A stretch of DNA of 64,000 nt from contig OY744605.1 of assembly GCA_963556255.1 (NCBI GenBank), positions 64,982,230-65,046,229 on the forward strand, given 5' to 3'. The stretch comes from Allolobophora icterica. Lineage: Eukaryota > Annelida > Clitellata > Crassiclitellata > Lumbricidae. The notes beneath the pieces are model-generated. The model was not told the origin of the DNA, did no database searches, and worked only from the letters and a program-made list of their open reading frames with translations. A program made the position numbers and the translations under genes. Positions 50,195 through 62,619 of the stretch are shown here, piece by piece (within the stretch, counting starts at the first letter, position 1; every line of letters begins with the position of its first letter).

Positions 50195-50819
50195 CGGAAC
50201 ACTTCTACAGCACCCCTTAAGTAACTCACAAGAGTGCTCCGGCATGGTTAATTAGGAATCACTGAACAATTGTGTCTCAAGTAGAGCAAAAAACGTTTCC
50301 TAACATGTTAAAGATGCTAATGATTGTATGTCCAGTGGCAGATTGTCCCAGATCGAAGGACCCACAAAAGAAAAGGCGCACCCCAGCTCACGCCGACGTG
50401 CAAGAGGGTGGGACCATGAACATTCATATTATGCTTGCATACATGTAACATGTGCATGGAATATCTACTCAACCTCTCAAGAAAAAGTCAATATGCAAAA
50501 AAATAAAATCAGATGCATTTTGCCACAGTAGTCAAAGAAAACCATAAAGCAAAGAAAACCATAAAGCAATCAAACAATTTGTTATTTAAGATCGCATCTA
50601 TTCGTTCATTCAGAAAATTTATACCTGTAGCTCCCCTTCAATATATCTACTCCATTATCTCCATACATTACAGAGCGAAAAGGTTCACTATCCTTCCAAA
50701 GATCTGGACAGTCAAGAAAGTAATATGTTGTCCTTAAGCTGCTGAAAAGCTTCTTGTGCATGCCGCCTTATAATGCCCCTTCAAGATATCTACATATCTA
50801 GCATCCCCTTCAAGATATA

Positions 50820-51725
50820 GTGTCTGAAGAATTTGAGGTGTCCAATTACATGACTAGAAAGGCAAAGAAATTAGTACAAGAGCAAGCTATTCTGTCGACT
50901 CTGAATCCCACAACAGGAAAGACACTACTGACACTGACAGTGAGTGATGTCAATGAATTTTATTATGACAATTCAATAAGTAGGCTGGTGCCAGGAAAGA
51001 AACATTACATATCAATTTTGGTCGTCAGAATAAGGCAGCATGCACAAAAGCATCTACTTTTGTGTAGTCTGAAAAAAGCTTTTCATCAGTTTAAGAACAA
51101 AATCCAGATATAATTTAATTCTCAAAGTTTGCTGAAATCAGACCAAAAGAGTGAATCCTAGAAACAGAAAGTGGGACACATGTGGCATGTGTGTGCACAA
51201 TTCATCAGAACACAAAGTTGATGATGATAGGACCAATTATTGAGAATATTTATGAGGGAATGTTCAAGTATTATCGACATTGTATTGCAGTTATTCAGTG
51301 TAATCCCACTTGCATTGAATGCTTTCTTGGACAATGTGAATATTTCCCTGGGCTGGATTTACTTCATGAAACACTGGAATGCTTCTTTGATGAACAAATG
51401 GTTGATCAAATTCACTTCAAACAATGGACAGCAACTGATAGGTCAACAATGGAAATATAGATTCGGACTGCTTATGAGTTCCTGAGCTCAGTGATGCACT
51501 TGGTGCACTTCCCAAACTTCTACATCATGACTTCATATCAAAGCAGCAATCTGATTCCTTTTTGATTCTAAAGTAGCAAGTTGAACAATGGGTGACACAA
51601 TTTAAGAAGACATAGATATTGAAGTTTGCACGTAAAATTATAGACAAAACAATTATGTCAAAAGAACCATTAGAGATCCCATTATGGTTTCTTCTTAGGA
51701 TGTTCAGGACACTTCAGTGTTAAAG
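50820..51725 (+). pseudogene. Decayed member of a multicopy invertebrate gene family
   Basis: Plus-strand pieces in order: SDVNEFYYDNSISRLVPGKK, LLLCSLKKAFHQFK, a VCTIHQNTKLMM block (51185 on), HCIAVIQCNPTCIECFLGQC, FFDEQMVDQIHFKQWTATDRST, then HDFISKQQS near 51530. The order and content match an uncharacterised family that I know from cnidarian and deuterostome genomes, where it is repetitive and transposon-like. Multiple stops and frameshifts; no function should be assumed. Confidence 0.6.
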
Positions 51726-52389
51726 TGTGAATTTTTCAGATTTAAAGAAACTTGCGAAGGGGTCAAGGTCACGGTTAAAGTTCTTAATATTAAAATAATT
51801 ATAGTATCAATATTAAACTTTTAAACAGTCGTTGTTAATCTCCCCAAATAGCTCATCCAAAGAGCTGAAGAATGACACCAAGAACACTTTCCTAGTTCTC
51901 ATACAAGCTGAGATACAGGCGTCCAAATGTACAGGTCGAACGGGTCGGGTCAAAGTTCGTCAATCCGTATCTCATAATGTAATTGACCAAACAATTTCTA
52001 CCTGGGTTCATACATGTCTTACGTGGTGCAACAGTGGGGAAAATTTCATGTAAATTTGAGTCGGTCATGTCAATATCGTTGGTTGAATTGACATGGAGTC
52101 ACCCAAAACCAGTTATGCAACGCTGTCAGAAACAGAATTGAAACATGTATGCAAAAACACTTTAGAATTTGGTAGTGACGCAGTATGAAAGTAGACCCTA
52201 ATGCACAGGAAGCAGCCACAAGATTGCAGTGTAAGAGTAGTCTGTGGCATGAATATCGAAAGGCCGTATTACTTTGTCATTGTTTCACGATGCTATGCAT
52301 GCAGATATGTAAAATCCACCTAAAAAGTCTTCTTCAAAAGATAATGCATTGCAGCTTGCCATTGAAAAATGATGCTATGAGGTATGGTC
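51726..52389. other. No gene recognised
   Basis: No supported feature; may include further decayed parts of the pseudogene. Confidence 0.35.
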
Positions 52390-53116
52390 CAGTGTCGGCC
52401 TTAGGGGCGTGCGAACCGTGTGGTCGCACGGGGCCCGCAACTTAAGGGGGCCCGAAAATGTCACAGAAAATTAACATGAACAAGACAGACACCTGGGGTG
52501 AAAATTGTCGGGGATTCAGCCCTTAGTGTTTATTAAGACCACACAGTTAAGTCTTCATTGCACACCTTATGGAATCGTTTCCAACCCCCTCAGTTGTGAT
52601 AGTGTGATTACATGTGTATATATTTTAGCATTTTCTTTCACAATTCACTTTTTTGGTTACGAATAAAGTAATGCTTTGGTTTATTGTGAAATTTGTGACC
52701 ATGTGAATTGGTTACTAATAAATTTGGTGATGTCATTACTTTAAGCAGTTTAAGCTTTCTATTGCCTTTTTTGAATTTTCTCATTTTGCAAAATACGGAT
52801 AAAATATTCGGTTCCACGTGGATCAAACTCATCAAAGTCTAACCCCACAGTCTGTTTTTTACAATTCTCACACACTGAAGACACCCTAATAATAATATCT
52901 TGGTTTCGATTAAGTCTTCTCTTTTGTCAATTAAATAAAAGTCAGCTTCCTCTATATCTCAGAATTCTCGTGTAGAGTTAAATTTGACTTGTTGTACTTG
53001 TTAACAATCTACTAAAATAAAATGAATAACAATGAAAAATAATTTGACTTGTGTCCCTTCAAGGGCCCGTACAGTATACTCTGCACGGAGCCCGAAATAT
53101 CCTAAGGCTGGCACTG
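52390..53116. mobile_element. hAT-type element (727 bp), non-autonomous
   Basis: The termini CAGTGTCGGCCTTAGG and CCTAAGGCTGGCACTG are inverted with two mismatches. The flanks share TATGGTC (52383-52389 and 53117-53123), i.e. at least 7 of the 8 bp expected for hAT. GGGCCCG occurs near both ends. No coding sequence inside. Confidence 0.85.
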
Positions 53117-53123
53117 TATGGTC

Positions 53124-54190
53124 TTGAAAGCGAGAATGCAGCAGTTCAGCAATAGGCCATACTTGGATAAGTTTTCTGCTGCACATGTCAATCTCAAAAT
53201 TGAGACCTGTGGAATTTCAATTAATCCAAAATATCCATATCTGACTGGCATGTCACATGTTACTGTCATGGGATGTGCAACCTGGAAATAAAAAGTTTCT
53301 TTAAGTACAGCTTGAGCAGTAATAGCATGTCAATAAAGGATAGCACTTTTTTTCTTAATAAGCATAGCCAACAGTTATTACGGTGTAACACTTCTCTTAA
53401 ACTGAAATATCATCACTACACAAGCGCAGGTTAAGTAGCAATTTCATTACTTGATGTGCTGACTTATTGTGTTACATATGTACATCAGCTTGTCTGCACA
53501 TGGAACGGATCCGTTACAACGAGATTTTCTACAAAAATGTGCTGGTCACATCAGAATATTTTACACAAAATATGTAATATAGATTTAATGTACTGGCAGA
53601 AGGTTCAACACAATGTCAGACCCAAGCACAAACTATAAATGGAAAAAGCAAAGGTAGCACATCAACTACCACTGCCAAACACAGCATTAAATTAAAAACT
53701 GGTAGACAGCACTGTGCACTGTGCTTGTGGCTATCACAATAACTATGACAATATGATACCATTTTGCAAGGGCAGCCAAACTAAACGGTACCGCCTCCAG
53801 TGTTGGAATCTTCACTGCACCGAAGGGAAAATGGATCTGTCCAACATGTAGGGAAAACAAACAGCTGATTACACTGGTACACTGGTAATTTTTGAAGTGC
53901 TGTTACATGCAAACGAAAATTAAAGGAAGAATATTATGTCTTTAGACCAAAATGACTAGACACCTATATTTCTCTTTTATACTATGATGCTGCTTAGTAC
54001 ATGGACAGTGAATTTAAAAAAAAATTTAACTTGTTTCAAGACAGTTCCTTTCTTGGTGTGCAAAGGTGTTTAAAATTTTGTATTAAGCTTCACGGTATGG
54101 AACGATTAATGTTCACGATGGCTTAAGCTATTTTTACGAATTTCTCTATAGTGTCATAGTGCTTTGACCTTAATTTCTTCTTTAACAGAT
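53124..54190. other. No gene recognised
   Basis: No supported feature. Confidence 0.4.
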
Positions 54191-54191
54191 G

Positions 54192-55045
54192 TAGGTAAGT
54201 AAGTAAGCCATTTATTGACACAACATCAACACAGTAATATCACAATAACAACAGTGAGTACAAACTCAGAAAACTTCCATTAATGATGCAATGGTCAAAA
54301 GGTCAATCCAAAAGGGTCATCTTGACCGGTGAGGCTGGATTGCCCCTTTACTGAATAATATCTGGCAGTAGTAACAGTGCAGAAATCAAACGCACTGAGT
54401 AAGTGTATAGTACAAAACACTGTAACGAATTAAACATGACATAAACAAACATTAAACACTAAACATAGTGTGAGTTTTCAAACACAGGAATCAAACAGAC
54501 AACGTTTTTCTTATAATAGGGTAGTTTAATACACCAAGATCAAATACTGTTTAAGCTTATTTTAAAACAGGTTAAGGGTGAGTAGACGTGTAACATAATT
54601 TGGAAGACTGTTCCATGTTGAAGGGCCAGAACATTTTATCGAGAATAATTTCATCCTAGTATGTGCAATATCAGTGCGATAATTTAACAAAGTTCTAGTG
54701 TAATGATCATGCACAGCGTTTCCCTGACGAAAATAACCACCAAACGAACTAGGTAACAATCTGTGATAATAGCAAAACATGAATAAACCTATTTGAAACT
54801 TATTTATATCTGCTAATCGAAGTATATTATACGATGGAAAAATAAGTTTAGTACTGATACACAAATGCAATACGAAATCTCCAAGTTTTATATAGGCTAT
54901 TCAAATAGCGAACGGATGGGTTTGGCCAGAAGCAGAGGATGTGGGGGACGGCAGTGGAAGGGTTTTTATGAATTAGTAAACACCATAGACAACCACAACT
55001 CCAAATACACCTAAAAGTTACAGTAATGCTGTCTCTCAAATTACC
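54192..55045 (-). mobile_element. LINE 3' end with (CTTA)n tail
   Basis: The minus strand 54870-54560 encodes FQIGLFMFCYYHRLLPSSF, HDHYTRTLLNYR and GPSTWNSLPNYV, the last part of a CR1/L2-type ORF2; 55039-54848 is a decayed upstream piece. The 3' end shows AATAAATGG followed by CTTACTTACTTAC at about 54194-54210. The coding frame is broken. Confidence 0.78.
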
Positions 55046-55838
55046 TCATTATGGATCAATGTTTATAATCTTTGTTTTGTAACATGCAGCTTATCTAGAG
55101 TATAAAGAGTTACTTAAGTACTGATTGTAATGTGAAATGATACCGGTACTCTATTGAAAAACAAAGCAATGTTCAGTGCTCAATTAGCCATTCAGTCACG
55201 GTCACAAATGCATCAGTCCCTCACTCCCTCACACAGCTACATCACTCATTAACACAGGCCTAACATAGGCCTAATACGTTATACATTATTTTTAAATCGA
55301 CAGGTGGGCAATATTCACTCAGTCTGAAAATAATTTGAGCAATAAATTCAAATAATTATGTTAAGAAACAGACATTTTGTGCTTTCAGTTCACATACACT
55401 GGAGTAAGTTCACATTCAATTACCATGTACAAATATGTAATACTGATTGGAAGTTAGAAAAATAAGGTTACCAGACATACATTAATAGGTGTAGGCCTAG
55501 CCGCCATAGCTGGAGAGAAACAACAGATACACAGAAACAAAACAGTGAAATTCTGGTAACAGACTATACAGCCGCTTTTGAAACAGAGTAGTAAGAGTGT
55601 GCACTCTGCACTAACCTGCATGACAGATAATTAGAAATCTCCAGAGTAACAGATTTACTATTGCCGTGACTGCTCGAAACTTTCAGTTTAATGCTCAGAT
55701 CAGACAGTATAGCTTTCTCATCCCTTGACAACGGCGATACACTAGGCCTTAACGAATTTCTTCACACTTTCCTTAGCCTGCTGCCGCCTGAACTTTAATT
55801 TTTTACTACTACCACACTGATGGTATGCCATCGCAAGA
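55046..55838. other. No gene recognised
   Basis: No supported feature. Confidence 0.4.
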
Positions 55839-56051
55839 AAGTTTGGTAATGTTTGTCTTTAGCGTCCGAAATTATTTACATTGCATGAGCGATGAAAACG
55901 TTTCACAGTTAAACTCAAACAAGAAGTTGGAAGATTGATGAAAATATTCACGAAACTAGAGGCTGGATAATTGATTAAAATATAACTGCAACTAGAAGTT
56001 GGAGGAACGAATAATTTCGGACGCGAAAGACAAACATTACCGAAAGTTTAT
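55839..56051. mobile_element. Small MITE with ~39-bp inverted ends
   Basis: AAAGTTTGGTAATGTTTG ... GTCCGAAATTATT at the left is answered by its reverse complement at the right (56012-56051) with two or three differences. ~210 bp in total; the superfamily is not assigned. Confidence 0.75.
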
Positions 56052-56359
56052 TGTAAACAATACGCAGTTAGCAATAATCCAACTCACTTTTAAGTTTTAG
56101 CTGTAATTTTTTCATCAACAGCAACCATAGATATATAAACCATCCGACACACCATAGAATATTTAACATTGAATATATACCGAAGGTAGAACAGCAACCA
56201 TAGATTTAATAATATACGCAACATAGGACAGCCTGGACCCAAATATAGACGATTAGACGGCCATGTTAATGTGCCAGCACTCGCTGCTCATTGCACACTA
56301 AGTTCAAACTAGCAAGCTAGCGTGGAAACTTTATAATCACAACTGTGTACATGTTCTAG

Positions 56360-56485
56360 CCGAACTTTTCTCCGGCGGCTAGCCGTGAAATAAATGTCGG
56401 CGGTTTTTTGGGTAAGCCGCAAAATTTCCGGCGGTTTTTCGGCTTGCAGACAATATTTCGGCTCGGCGGCTAACGGCGGCGGCTT
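56360..56485. repeat. CGGCGGCT/TAGCCG short repeats
   Basis: Several CGGCGGCTA, GCCGAA and TTTTCGGC units within ~125 bp, a locally GC-rich degenerate repeat. Confidence 0.5.
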
Positions 56486-56719
56486 AGGGGTATAGCCATG
56501 GCTGTCCCACCCCTCTGGATCAAACTCCACCAGTACTGCGAGAAATTTCAGATCCATCCTACGAACTCATCAAAACCTCACCACTTGCTGTTTCTCCACA
56601 GGTCTTGCACTCAAAACTGAAAACACTGCTCTTTCACAAAAGAATCCCGATTCCCTCCCGCCCTCCTCCCTCCCTCCCTCCCTCGCCGTTTGTACCCTAA
56701 AGGGCCTAAACACCACCCT

Positions 56720-56895
56720 CCTTAGCCGTCTTACTATTTACCTGACTGACTCCTCTGGATCTTGACCTGGAACCGATTCGACCCCCTCCCGCCTATCGAT
56801 TTTGATTTGACTAAGCGCCTGTGAATAAGCTGGTTCCCGCGACTTCGCCTTTTTTGGGCGCTGTAGAATCTCGAGATTACGATTACGATTACGAT
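56720..56895 (+). repeat. Dispersed repeat R2, copy 2, ending in (GATTAC)n
   Basis: Matches 15440-15610 (TTAGCCG, TGGAACCGATT, GCGCCTGTGAATAAGCTGG) and ends in three GATTAC units, a SINE-like tail. Confidence 0.65.
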
Positions 56896-57098
56896 TCATT
56901 CATATCTGCGCTGTTTTCCTTTATTATGAAAGGTAAAAATGGCTGTTTTTCGTGGAAGAGGATAACTGTTTTATTGGCGTCTTTTGAAAAACCTTTTGAC
57001 TTGACGCAGCGCTCTTAAAATTATCTGGTGTCCTGCGCCTAGCTTCTATATAGCGCGTTAGCAATTTTGAGTTAACGAATACGAAACAATTTAGAAAT

Positions 57099-57139
57099 AT
57101 AAAATGATCAACAGATGGCACATCTGTTGATCATTTTAT
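57099..57139. repeat. Perfect palindrome, 19-bp arms
   Basis: ATAAAATGATCAACAGATG, a 3-base loop, and the exact reverse complement. A strong hairpin, probably a MITE tip or the centre of a small palindromic element. Confidence 0.85.
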
Positions 57140-58250
57140 ACATCCAGCTTCTTGGTACACTATTTAAATTAATTCCGGAAGTTGTAAAAATTTTAAGAAA
57201 TACAAAAGTCTGACATTGTAAGAGTATTTCCGTTTCATTTTACGCAGAATGTATGGTCGTTTAATTAAAATAAGAGTGCCCATTTATTTTGAATTTTTTT
57301 GCAAGTAGAAAGTCATCTGTCTATTTATTTCGTAATGACGCCAGCAATATTTCTGTATAAGCGCACAATGGGAATTGTGACGTGTATAATAAATTTATAT
57401 ACAATTTAAATGACTACTACGTCAAAATATGAACACATAACCTCTGTGCCTTATTCTTTGCTTTGGACTCTTGTTCAGCAATGTTGATTGGTTTCAAATT
57501 GCAGCATATGCATGTTGAGCTGACAGATGCTGCTTGTCACGTAGGCGTTGTTCGCAATTCTGGCATGTCTCTAACTGACCGTGTAAATGGTATTTGTAAT
57601 TCATCACATATGTACCGGCACACTCATGACATACACAGAATTAGGCCTATGTCTTAAAGGGTATCTCTGGCAGACCCATTCATATCCAGTCACGTAGATT
57701 ACTATAGCTTACTTTTAACAGTAACAATGAGTCTGTTCTGAACTCTTTGGAGAGAGCCTTGGCTAATACATCAAAATATGAACATATAACCTCTATGCTT
57801 AAAGCTTTGCTTTGAACTCTTGTTCAGCAGATGATTGGTTTCAAATTACAAGTCATAGTTGATAAAACTTTGAACTCTGGAGTTTTGTAGACGTGGGCCA
57901 GAGGAGCTGAGATTTGACAGGGTTTGACACCTTGACCTAATGCCATCTGAGCACTGTTAAAATCACTTGTTAAATGTCTTGGAATTCATTTGCCAAAGAT
58001 GCACATAACATTTAGGATCATCAACATAAAGGCGAGTATATATGTGTAAAGTGCATTATGTGCATGTGTTTACGTATTTATAAGTGTATGCGCATGCCCG
58101 AGGGGCTTGGTATTAACTTCGGTAACTTCACCATTCGAGAACTAACTATACTGACTTTTGCTGACTGCACTTGTAGCTGTCAGCATCATATCAACATATG
58201 GTGTGGGTCGGTTTACCAGCATTATAGGTTTATGCATATCTAATAGAAGG
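57140..58250. other. No gene; a ~350-bp local duplication
   Basis: ACATAACCTCT ... CTCTTGTTCAGCA ... GATTGGTTTCAAATT occurs at about 57436-57505 and again at about 57783-57850, a diverged direct repeat. No gene. Confidence 0.45.
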
Positions 58251-59520
58251 AATTCCATTGGTTACAGTGTATTAGGTTTACATTCATAATGCTCATTTAT
58301 AATGGTCTTGCACAATGTGTTCCATCTTATCTCAAAGCACACCTGCCTGAAGATTTCTCCATGGTGCTGCACAAACTGACATACTGTCCTGTTGGCGCAA
58401 ACTTCCATGATCCAGTTTAGAAGCTTGTTGTGGTTGGTATGTCTAAGATCTTGTTAAAATAGGTGACCATGAAGAGACGAGATCTTGTTGGCTTCCTTTG
58501 TTTCTTTTCTGTAAACGCTTGAAAACCATTCCATTTGGGTATGTTGTTGTCATGCATTAGAGCTCCAATGATGAGTGTCTGTGAAGTGGCACTATATAAA
58601 TTTGTGACTGTATTTATAATAGGATACATATATGATATATACATATGTATGTGCATGTACGCATACATGTATGATTGGGGGTAATTTGAATGCAAATCTG
58701 AAAGTTAAAATGTAGCATTTCATGTTTCAGCAGACTGACTTTGTTGTCATTCAGGTCCAAACTAAAAAAATTATAACTTTCTAATCTTATTATCCACCAT
58801 CATAGTCCAATTTCTGGTTATCCAGAGCCCTGTGGTTTTCTTTTGTGAGATTTGTTTGACAGTCATATTAAGGAAAATAATATAATTGCTGAATTTTTTA
58901 AATTTTGAAATTTCTCCAAGAAATTTTTGTTGTGATGGCCCTCATTCTCAAGAGCTGTACACCCAAGCAAAGTATCTCAAACTGTTCATGTCTATTGTTG
59001 AAGGCGCTCCATATTGTGATTTACACAGACAGTTGGAAGCAGTCTTTGGCTTGTGTTACTTACCCTTATCATAATCATTGTGTTCATGTTTGTGCAGAAT
59101 TGTACCTCAGCCTAATTATTCCTGAGACTCGGTACCACATTCCTTAGGAATTACTATTGATACATGGAAGCAAGTGTATATGCTTCACAATTCCCTCTTT
59201 CCATTTTTATCTTTTATATAATCAAAACCAAGGGTGCCTACATGTTCTAATAGTCATAGAACCAGGGAAGTGCTTTTATTTGAGGTAAACTTTTAGGTAA
59301 ACTTTTATTGTAACCAATTTTTTATCCTATTTGAAGACAATGGACTCAAGTTTCATAACTCTTATAAAGAATTCTGAATCATACCAATATGGAGCTCAGC
59401 AAATTTATTCTTCATTTTTGATGCAGCTAATTTTAAAATCTATTAATGAATTTCCGTGGTACATCTTTGAGCTCACTCAATTTGGTCCTGGATTCTGCTG
59501 TCAGCAATTTTTATGTAATT
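58251..59520 (+). repeat. Segment duplicated at 62.6-63.2 kb
   Basis: Blocks shared in the same order with 62620-63200: ATAAT(G)GTCTTGCA...CCATCTTATCT, TAGTCATATTA, AATTTTTGTTGTGATGGCCCTCATTCTCAA, ATAGAACCAG...AGTGCTTTTAT, GGACTCAAGTTTCAT, GGTCCTGGATTCTG. A third, partial copy is at 60190-61100. The PSYL-type phrases near the start resemble a LINE ORF2 end, so the duplicated unit may descend from a retroposon or gene 3' end. No intact gene. Confidence 0.6.
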
Positions 59521-59948
59521 AACAGAAAATCTTATTGATTCTCAGAGAGCGAGTTTAAGTGTAGCATCATACTCTTGAGTGTTAGTGATTTCAGTGCTGG
59601 CACTCAAACATGCCACAGCAATCCAACAGCATGCTATGCTGTTTAGTCTACACTTTACATAGGTGCACTTTGACTGATCTAAAGGGTTGGAGGTTTGAGC
59701 TTGCAAATGAGGTGCAAATTAATGTAAAGTTAATGTATAATATTATAATAATCTTGTGTTTTTAGAGTAGACATTAATTGCAGGCCGTATCATAAAAGAT
59801 GGTCTAATTAAAAATGAAACTCAAGGTTGCAGTATTCAAGACATGAACACATATCCATAGCTACTGAGTTACTTTGGGCAGCACCAATTACCAATACCCT
59901 TCCATAATAGCTTAGAATTAGCATCTTTCCATGTTAGTCAGCTATTTC

Positions 59949-60139
59949 CAGTGTTGTATCATTTACATTGGAATGTAAGTCAGTTATAATTATGGAAATC
60001 TAAATCAGTTATAATTGCAATTACATGCTTGTAAATGTAATTGAAATACAATTACAAGTACTTGATGTCGAAATAATTGAATTACAATTTACAATTTGAT
60101 TGTAATTCATTTGCCAATTACTTTATTATTCCAACTCTG
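59949..60139. mobile_element. Possible hAT MITE with TTGTAATT-type subterminal repeats
   Basis: Ends CAGTGTTG and CCAACTCTG, with many AATTACA/TGTAATT units inside. No matching 8-bp flank was found, so this is tentative. Confidence 0.45.
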
Positions 60140-60189
60140 ACTGCAGGCAGGGGCGTCTATCCACCCTAAGTCATTGGAGCAACTTCCCC

Positions 60190-61100
60190 CATTTCTTGGA
60201 TGTAGACGCCTCTGGCTGCAGGTTCTTTGGTTCTGGAGCGCAAGGTGATGTGGTTGTCCAGCTGGCTCAAACTTCCACGGAACAGTATATAAGCTGTGTT
60301 TGGCTTTTCATTTTTTTAAGAAATAAACTGCCAACTGGTCAGATCTTGTTGGCTTTGTTGGCTTTCCTAGCCTCTATTCCATAAGCGCATGACAAACATT
60401 CTATTTCATTTTATGGGTTTGTGTAGTCTGGCTTTCAGTGCCTATGAAGTGTTTATCTGAAGTGGCACTATATGAATTTGTGATCACTTTTACATTACAA
60501 ATATTTACAAATGTTTGCATACATATATATGTGGAGGTAATTTGAATGTAAATTTGAAAGCTAACATGACATAATATATTTTATTGATCCAACTCAAAAG
60601 TACATAATTTGTAACAGATTGGTCTGGGTAACAGTTCCCAGATTACTAGAGAAAAAGAAATATATAAAATTAAACAAATGCAGAATACAATACCTGGGTC
60701 AAAGTACACATAAGTCCAAAGTTCACGTGAAATCTGACAGGCCCAGGAGTAAACTGCCTATAGTGCCACACTCATAAAGGAGTGCCTTTGAATATAAAGT
60801 AATAAAAAAATCAATTCGGATAGAAAGCTAGAAAAGTAACATCTCATGGCTCAGCTGACTGATTTTTGACATTCACCAAACTCCTAAATCCAAATTTTCA
60901 AACCTCATGAACCACCATCATAGCTCTCCTTCTGGTCGTTCAGATCCCTAGGTGTAACCTATTTGATATTGATTTTTTTGTCGTATTAAGCCATTAGAAA
61001 TAGAAAGTAATTATTTAATTATGTTACTTTTGATTGTTTAACAAAGTTATGTTGCAACGACTTACATTCTCAAAAGTTGTAAACTCAAGCAACCAGCTAT
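60190..61100 (+). repeat. Partial third copy of the local duplication, plus retroposon end
   Basis: GTTGCAACGACTTACATTCTCAA near 61050 and AGTGGCACTATATGAATTTGTGA near 60460 match 58.6-58.95 kb. Between them 60560-60780 has a minus-strand AATAAAATATATTA end, probably a retroposon 3' end. Confidence 0.5.
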
Positions 61101-61527
61101 TTTAGGTTATAGGGAAAGTGTTGAGTCTAGGATGACTATGAAGTTGGGTGACACAAGTGTCCAAGACACATTGGGGTAGTGTGGTGTATGACTGTTCTTG
61201 GTGGAAGTTTTGTGTAGTTAAGGAGGCCTTAGAGTTGTCTAGTCTTGTCAGAATTATACTAAAGTATAAATGTTTGTAAGAAAACTAAATCCATTTGAGA
61301 ACAAAGCAAAAAGCCTTTGAGATGAAAGAAAACGTTCAAAGCAATTGCAGCAATTTTGGACGTTTGGATGAGTACCAAGTCAAGCGTGTGTAATAGTCTG
61401 CAGTTTGCCAGCTCGAATGGATGTTAAATGAATATAAATTATACAATTTGAACAAAAGCAGGCAGTGAAGAGGCAGAATTACAGATTGAGAGGTCAGTAA
61501 ACTTTTGGCATAGATATTTAGAAGGGC
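61101..61527. other. No gene recognised
   Basis: No supported feature. Confidence 0.4.
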
Positions 61528-61640
61528 TGTAGGACAAAATCCCCTGGACGTAATCCCCCGGGACATAATCCCTCAGACATTACCCCCGGGCATAATCCCT
61601 AGATTTTGGGTAGGACATAGTCTTGGACAAAAACCCTTCT
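61528..61640 (+). repeat. GGACATAATCCC monomer cluster (foldback-like family fragment)
   Basis: About seven monomers of the GGACATAATCCC type, followed by AGATTTTGGGTAGGACAT. A companion cluster on the opposite strand is at 62110-62185, with 470 bp of unrelated sequence between. Confidence 0.7.
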
Positions 61641-62109
61641 TTGTACAATTAACCTATTTCTACATTTAGCTGATAAGCTTGACTTTCGCAGTTTTTGTTC
61701 ATTGAGTCAGCCTGTTAATTTTGTAAAGGTATAGACTAATGACTTTTTAATGTCATTCAGTTATAAAATTAAGACTTCTTGTTAGTGTCATTTAGGTACA
61801 AAGTTAAGACTTGTTAATGTCGTTTAGGTCTTAAGACTTCTTAATGTCATTAAGTTCTAAAGTTAAATTTATACTGAATGATCTTCTTGACCGTTCGTAG
61901 ATTGGTATGCCAATTTTTTTACAGCTTTCAGAAAAACTTGTATAATAAACATTTCCATTGGTTTGTACTCTTAGGCTAATTGTTAGAATTATACATATTG
62001 AAAATATATTCTTCTAGAATATGTTACTAGAATTAAACAAATTGAAATTCAATTCCTATAGATGTTATTGGATGTAATGTATAATTTAGCCACCTTACTT
62101 GGCTGAGTT

Positions 62110-62185
62110 TGAGGTGATTATATCCTAGCCCTGGGGAATTATGTCCTATCCTGTGTATTATGTCCAGAGGGATTATGTTCGTGCA
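62110..62185 (-). repeat. Opposite-strand monomer cluster of the same family
   Basis: GATTATATCCTAG, GGGGAATTATGTCC, GTATTATGTCC and GGGATTATGTTC in a row. With 61528-61640 this could be one element with a non-CATA core. Confidence 0.6.
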
Positions 62186-62409
62186 CCACCAGAAGAGCTT
62201 AGAATTTGCAGTGTTTGACATCAACATTATGTGCAGTTGTAAAATCACTTGCTATCCTATCTGACCTCATTGAATCAAAAATGAATACAGATTTTCAGCG
62301 TAAGAACAAGGATGTGTGTAATGTGCATATTATGCATGGGTGTATGTGTGTGGATAGCTTTGTATGCCTGTATGTATTTGTGAGGGGTAGAATAGCATTC
62401 TCTTAACTG

Positions 62410-62470
62410 TCAACATACAGAAACGCCTCTGATAGGTTACACTGAGAGAGGCGCTTTAGAAATCTTAACA
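62410..62470 (+). mobile_element. SINE 3'-end fragment
   Basis: AACGCCTCTGATAGG ... GAGAGAGGCGCTTTAGAAAT matches the SINE core seen at 1.96 kb and 63.4 kb. Confidence 0.5.
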
Positions 62471-62619
62471 TGCACTACAATATAATAACTGTGTTTAATT
62501 CTGCCAATTACATGGTGCCTCTCGGCATCGTATCAGCAAAATTTTATGCTGCCACCCGGCTGATCGACAGCATGCCTCGATTTGGGTACAAATCCACTTT
62601 TGCATAGAAAGAACTGCTT

